From positions 1 to 10,000 of the forward strand of contig NZ_JAIWOF010000011.1 in NCBI RefSeq assembly GCF_020217025.1: a DNA stretch of 10,000 bases, given 5' to 3'. The position numbers and the translations under genes are program-made. The stretch is from Flavobacterium sp. (GTDB taxonomy: Bacteria > Bacteroidota > Bacteroidia > Flavobacteriales > Flavobacteriaceae). Of this stretch, positions 6,722 to 10,000 are shown piece by piece (position 1 is the first letter of the stretch; every line of letters begins with the position of its first letter). Below the pieces are notes generated by a model, which saw nothing but the letters and a program-made list of their open reading frames with translations, ran no database searches and was not told the DNA's origin.

Positions 6722-8206
6722 TTACTTAACTTCTTGCATTAATTTTTTAATGATTGGCGAAATAGCAATCAAAAATACTCCAGCAACAAGAGCATAAATA
6801 GCTAACGTATAATAGCCATCTGTATAAGATTGTAATTTTGACATTAAAGTAGTTCCTCCATTAGATTGTGATATTGCGGCACCTAATTTCCCAGCAGCTA
6901 ATTGACCAAATGCGCTTGCCAAAAACCATAATCCCATCATCATTCCGAACAATTTTTTAGGCGATAACTTGGTGATAATTGACATCCCTATTGGTCCTAA
7001 ACAAAGCTCTCCAATTGTTGTTACTAAATAAGCAAACGTAAAAAGGTTTAAAGAAGTCATCCCTTCAATATTTGCGAAAAACTTAGTATAGTAGAACAAG
7101 TAAAAGGAAGCTGAAAGAAATAAAAAGCCAATTCCAAATTTAATTAATGTATTAGGTTCTATTTTTTTCTTTGCTAACCACAACCATAACAATCCTATTA
7201 GCGGGCTTAAAACAATAACAAAAAATGTATTTGAACTATTATTAACAACATTAGGATCAATGGTAAAACCTAACAAATTAGAATTTAAATTATCTTTTGC
7301 AAATAGCGATAATGAACCGCCACTTTGCTCATAAATTGCATTGAATAAGAAGTAAAAAAAGATAAATGAAAATGCCGCAATTAGCTTTTTTTGCAAGCTT
7401 ATTTCACCTAATTTTAATAACTCAAAAACGAAATAACCAATTGCAACAATTCCAATTGTGTACATGAAATAATCGGTGTAATCAGTATTAATTACCATAG
7501 TATAAATGAATGGAATACTTAAAAGAGACACTACATAAACAGCAATTTCTCTAATTTTTCTTTTCGATTCTGGCATTGCTAATAATGGTGAATCTCCAAT
7601 TGGCCCAAGGTGTTTCTTTGTTAATAGAAAAGTTATTAAACCTGCTACCATTACAATTGCTGCTGCTAAAAAGCATAACGTCCATGAATGATATTTACCC
7701 AAATAAATACAAAGCGCACCGCCAAGTAAACCACCAATATTAATTCCTGCATAGAACATTCCGTATCCTGCATCCCTTCTTGGATCTTTTTCATGGTATA
7801 ATTCCCCAACCATTGAAGAAATGTTAGGCTTGAAAAAACCTGTTCCTATAATTGAAAAAGCAATTCCATAATAAAACATCTGTTGAGGAGCAAATGCAAT
7901 CAGTAAATTCCCAAGAATCATAACAATTCCTCCAAAGAATAATGATTTTTTGAAACCTAGAATTTTATCCGCAAATATTCCACCTATGAATGTAAAAGCA
8001 TACACAAAGGCCTGAATGGCGCCATATTGCAAATTGGCAGCGTCATCTTTTAATAAAAGTTGATCCACCATAAAAAAAGTTAGCACTCCTCGCATTCCAT
8101 AAAAACAGAAGCGCTCCCACATTTCTACAGTAAATAAATACCAAAGTTGTTTTGGATACTTTCCTTCAAAATTTTGAATTTCTTCAATTCTTATTTCTTT
8201 TTCCAT
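6722..8206 (-). CDS. POT/PTR2-family proton-dependent oligopeptide transporter (494 residues)
   Basis: Inner-membrane major-facilitator carrier predicted to import di- and tripeptides with protons. The POT signature EMWERF is in the first membrane helix (Glu28, Glu31, Arg32), followed by FYGMRG, in which Tyr36 and Arg39 match Tyr30 and Arg33 of the Streptococcus PepT. GTGFFKPNIS carries Lys126 in helix 4. YEQSGGSLSLFA carries Glu293, the equivalent of PepT Glu300, and TIGELCLGPIG carries Glu400. The length and the repeated hydrophobic segments fit 14 helices (12 plus the two extra POT helices). The binding-site set is therefore close to canonical; the one change I see is Phe35 in place of the first Tyr of the YYG motif. 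It starts 2 bases after the stop of the second POT gene (TAA-GC-ATG), so translation of the two is probably coupled. The exact substrate cannot be read from sequence. Confidence 0.93.
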   Translation of the reverse strand: MEKEIRIEEIQNFEGKYPKQLWYLFTVEMWERFCFYGMRGVLTFFMVDQLLLKDDAANLQYGAIQAFVYAFTFIGGIFADKILGFKKSLFFGGIVMILGNLLIAFAPQQMFYYGIAFSIIGTGFFKPNISSMVGELYHEKDPRRDAGYGMFYAGINIGGLLGGALCIYLGKYHSWTLCFLAAAIVMVAGLITFLLTKKHLGPIGDSPLLAMPESKRKIREIAVYVVSLLSIPFIYTMVINTDYTDYFMYTIGIVAIGYFVFELLKLGEISLQKKLIAAFSFIFFYFLFNAIYEQSGGSLSLFAKDNLNSNLLGFTIDPNVVNNSSNTFFVIVLSPLIGLLWLWLAKKKIEPNTLIKFGIGFLFLSASFYLFYYTKFFANIEGMTSLNLFTFAYLVTTIGELCLGPIGMSIITKLSPKKLFGMMMGLWFLASAFGQLAAGKLGAAISQSNGGTTLMSKLQSYTDGYYTLAIYALVAGVFLIAISPIIKKLMQEVK

Positions 8207-8208
8207 GC

Positions 8209-9867
8209 TTAGTGAATTCCTTTTTCTTGCATTACCTTATTAAGTTGTTTCAATAAAACAAACATCAACATGGTTGCAAACATTAATAATCCGAAGTTAA
8301 CCCAAAAGAAGTCTTGTTTGTTATCATAGGTATCCCAAAGACTCGCTAAAACCCCACTTAATTTATTTCCGATAGAAGTAGATAAAAACCACCCACCCAT
8401 CATTAACGAAGTAATGTTTGTTGGACTTAATTTAGAAACAACCGATAATCCCATCGGACTCAAGAATAATTCTCCAATTGTGATTACTCCGTAATTAGCT
8501 ACTAACCACCAAACGCTTACTTTTTCTGTTCCGTTTGCTCCCATATTTACGGCAGCAATCATTACTAAAACAGATAAAGCGGAAATTAATAATCCGAACG
8601 CGATTTTTGTTGGTGTTGATGGTTCTTTCTTTCTGCTTCTTAAAAACGTAAAGAAAGCCACAACTAATGGTGTTAAAATAATTACCCAACCAGGATTAAT
8701 CGACTGACTTAAATTGGTTGCCCAAAGCGACACTTTTGAACCTTCTTCAGGTAATTTATCTTTCGCTACGTTTCTAAAATAAACCGGATAATCAACTGTT
8801 TTTTGAACTTCGCCATCTACTTTTTGAATACGGAAACTTGCATCGTATAATTCAACCGTATCTTTTTTGTATTCAACTTCTTTGGCTAATTTTAATCCAT
8901 TGAAAACAGTTTGAGTAGTTCCTGTTATTTCTCTATCAGTATAACGGTCTGCCCAAGTTGTTAAAGCTGAACCGTTCAATTTGAACACAGCCCAGAATAA
9001 AATTACAACAGCAAAAATAGTTAACAAAGCTCCGATTGGTCTTTTGTCTTCTACTTTGGCTTTAAAATACAAACTTCCGTAAAAGAAAATCACCGGTATA
9101 CATGCAAAAATAAAAGCATCGGTACTATCTGAACCAAAAATATAACCTCCAGGATTTGCTTCAGATGTTACTCCTTTGATTAACCAACCAATAACTCCAA
9201 AAACCGCAGATGGTACTAAGATAAACATTACAATTTTCCAGAACGGCATATCTTCAGCCTGTACTCCTTTTTTCTCGGTTTTATCTCCATAATGTTTTGT
9301 TCCTAATAAGAAAACAATAACTCCTACAAACATTCCAACTCCAGCTGCCATAAAAGCATACTGCCAACCTAATAAAATTTGCAAAGCAGCTCCAAAGAAG
9401 TTACAAATGAAAGCTCCAACGTTAATTCCCATGTAGAAAATGTTATAGCCTTCGTCTTTTTTGTCTTTGTATTGGTCCTCAGAATAGAAGTTTCCTAATA
9501 ATGTTGAAATATTGGGTTTAAAAAAACCGTTACCTACAATTACTAATGTCATGGCAATGTAAAGCATGGTAACATCATGAATTCCCATCATAAAATAACC
9601 AGCTCCCATCATAATTCCACCAATAACGATAGATTTTTTGTAGCCCCAATATCTATCCGCAACTAAACCACCAATGAAAGGTGTTAAGAAGACTAAAGCG
9701 ATAAAAGTTCCGTATAAATCGGATGCTTCTTTCTCGGTCATAGCGAATCCGGCTTCGACATCTTTTAAATAAAGGGTAAAAATACCAATCATTAAATAGT
9801 AACCGAAACGCTCCCACATTTCAGATAAAAACAAGTAAGGCAATGCTTTAGGATGACTTTTCCACAT
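8209..9867 (-). CDS. POT/PTR2-family oligopeptide transporter with enlarged periplasmic loop (552 residues)
   Basis: Second POT carrier, upstream of the 494-residue one in the same operon. It has EMWERFGYY (Glu16, Glu19, Arg20, Tyr23, Tyr24), GNGFFKPNIS with Lys117, and TIGELFLSPMG with Glu466. Two binding-site positions differ from canonical POT proteins in my hand alignment: the Arg after YYGM is Ile27, and the helix-7 Glu is Lys296 (in FKLNGSALTTWA). Between helix 7 and helix 8 (SINPGWVIILTPL, from residue 389) lies a hydrophilic stretch of nearly 80 residues (about 311-388), against about 24 in the neighbour. It should face the periplasm if the N-terminus is cytoplasmic. The start at 9867 gives MWKSHPKALPYLF, placing EMWER at the expected distance. 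Substrate unknown; peptide uptake is inferred from the family. Confidence 0.92.
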   Translation of the reverse strand: MWKSHPKALPYLFLSEMWERFGYYLMIGIFTLYLKDVEAGFAMTEKEASDLYGTFIALVFLTPFIGGLVADRYWGYKKSIVIGGIMMGAGYFMMGIHDVTMLYIAMTLVIVGNGFFKPNISTLLGNFYSEDQYKDKKDEGYNIFYMGINVGAFICNFFGAALQILLGWQYAFMAAGVGMFVGVIVFLLGTKHYGDKTEKKGVQAEDMPFWKIVMFILVPSAVFGVIGWLIKGVTSEANPGGYIFGSDSTDAFIFACIPVIFFYGSLYFKAKVEDKRPIGALLTIFAVVILFWAVFKLNGSALTTWADRYTDREITGTTQTVFNGLKLAKEVEYKKDTVELYDASFRIQKVDGEVQKTVDYPVYFRNVAKDKLPEEGSKVSLWATNLSQSINPGWVIILTPLVVAFFTFLRSRKKEPSTPTKIAFGLLISALSVLVMIAAVNMGANGTEKVSVWWLVANYGVITIGELFLSPMGLSVVSKLSPTNITSLMMGGWFLSTSIGNKLSGVLASLWDTYDNKQDFFWVNFGLLMFATMLMFVLLKQLNKVMQEKGIH

Positions 9868-9880
9868 AATTTATTGTATT

Positions 9881-9916
9881 AAAAAAACAAACCTACAAGG
9901 GTTTCTTGTAGGTTTG
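9881..9916 (-). terminator. Strong hairpin with U-tract between two minus-strand genes
   Basis: A perfect 12-base inverted repeat, 9888-9899 (CAAACCTACAAG) and 9905-9916 (CTTGTAGGTTTG), has a 5-base loop. Read on the minus strand it is followed at once by seven T (9887-9881), as expected for an intrinsic terminator of the gene ending at 9947. The T-run ends only 13 bases before the POT start codon at 9867, leaving no room for a promoter after it. It may therefore also act as a leader attenuator or a leaky terminator for the POT operon. A poor -7 match (TATCTTTC, 9923-9916) overlaps the stem. Confidence 0.7.
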
Positions 9917-9946
9917 AAAGATATAAAAAATATTTTATTTTATTGC

Positions 9947-10000
9947 TTATTCCGTTTTAGCTTCAACATGATCGTTGTGCATTCTTTTTTCTAACCAAGA
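9947..10000 (-). CDS. C-terminal end of a further gene, cut off by the window edge
   Basis: On the minus strand an open frame enters from the right edge and ends at TAA (9949-9947). The 17 visible residues read SWLEKRMHNDHVEAKTE. A charged, hydrophilic tail like this would fit the cytoplasmic C-terminus of a membrane carrier, possibly a third POT protein, but so short a piece cannot be assigned. Support comes from the terminator-like hairpin directly after the stop and the same orientation as the next two genes. Confidence 0.5.
   Translation of the reverse strand, partial: SWLEKRMHNDHVEAKTE

Noticed and set aside
8495..8689. Minus-strand open frame of 64 codons in another frame of the 552-residue POT gene
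   Set aside because: It lies fully inside a well-supported membrane protein gene and encodes a basic, low-complexity peptide.
1..10000. Mobile element, CRISPR array, phage or defence island
   Set aside because: No transposase, integrase, spaced direct repeats, terminal inverted repeats or defence-like domains were seen; every long frame is accounted for by a housekeeping or transport family.

Overview
The window looks like ordinary chromosomal core sequence from a member of the Bacteroidota, most likely Flavobacteriaceae (Flavobacterium-like). The reasons are the strongly AT-rich sequence, the absence of clear Shine-Dalgarno sites, several intergenic matches to the Bacteroidota -7 promoter element TAnnTTTG, and the flavobacterial character of the proteins (Prc-type protease, SurE, LpxB, a short ComEC, tandem POT transporters). 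I see no mobile element, CRISPR array, rRNA or tRNA, and no intergenic gap longer than 143 bases.

Layout. Positions 1-2036, minus strand: a C-terminal processing protease (Prc/Tsp type, S41 family) that runs off the left edge and so lacks its C-terminus. Positions 2037-2179 are a divergent promoter region. On the plus strand follow surE (2180-2947) and, 17 bases on, lpxB (2965-4080). After a 106-base leader containing a -7 element and a small hairpin comes a comEC/rec2-like gene (4187-6199) that starts with TTG. It converges, with only 3 bases between stop codons, on a minus-strand series: an exported thioredoxin-fold protein (6203-6670) and two tandem POT-family peptide transporters (6722-8206 and 8209-9867, 2 bases apart). 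At the right edge is the 17-codon tail of another minus-strand gene (9947-10000), separated from the transporters by a strong hairpin/terminator.

How the genes fit together. Prc, LpxB and the exported thioredoxin act in or on the cell envelope: periplasmic proteolysis, lipid A synthesis and periplasmic thiol redox. SurE is a nucleotidase. ComEC is the inner-membrane DNA channel of natural transformation. The two POT carriers would import di- and tripeptides with protons, and their binding-site residues differ, suggesting different substrate ranges.

No clearly new system is visible. The points most worth checking are the divergent binding residues and enlarged periplasmic loop of the 552-residue POT protein, the hairpin-plus-U-tract ending 13 bases before its start codon, an antisense terminator embedded in the 3' end of comEC, and a ComEC C-terminus that looks like a decayed metallo-beta-lactamase domain.
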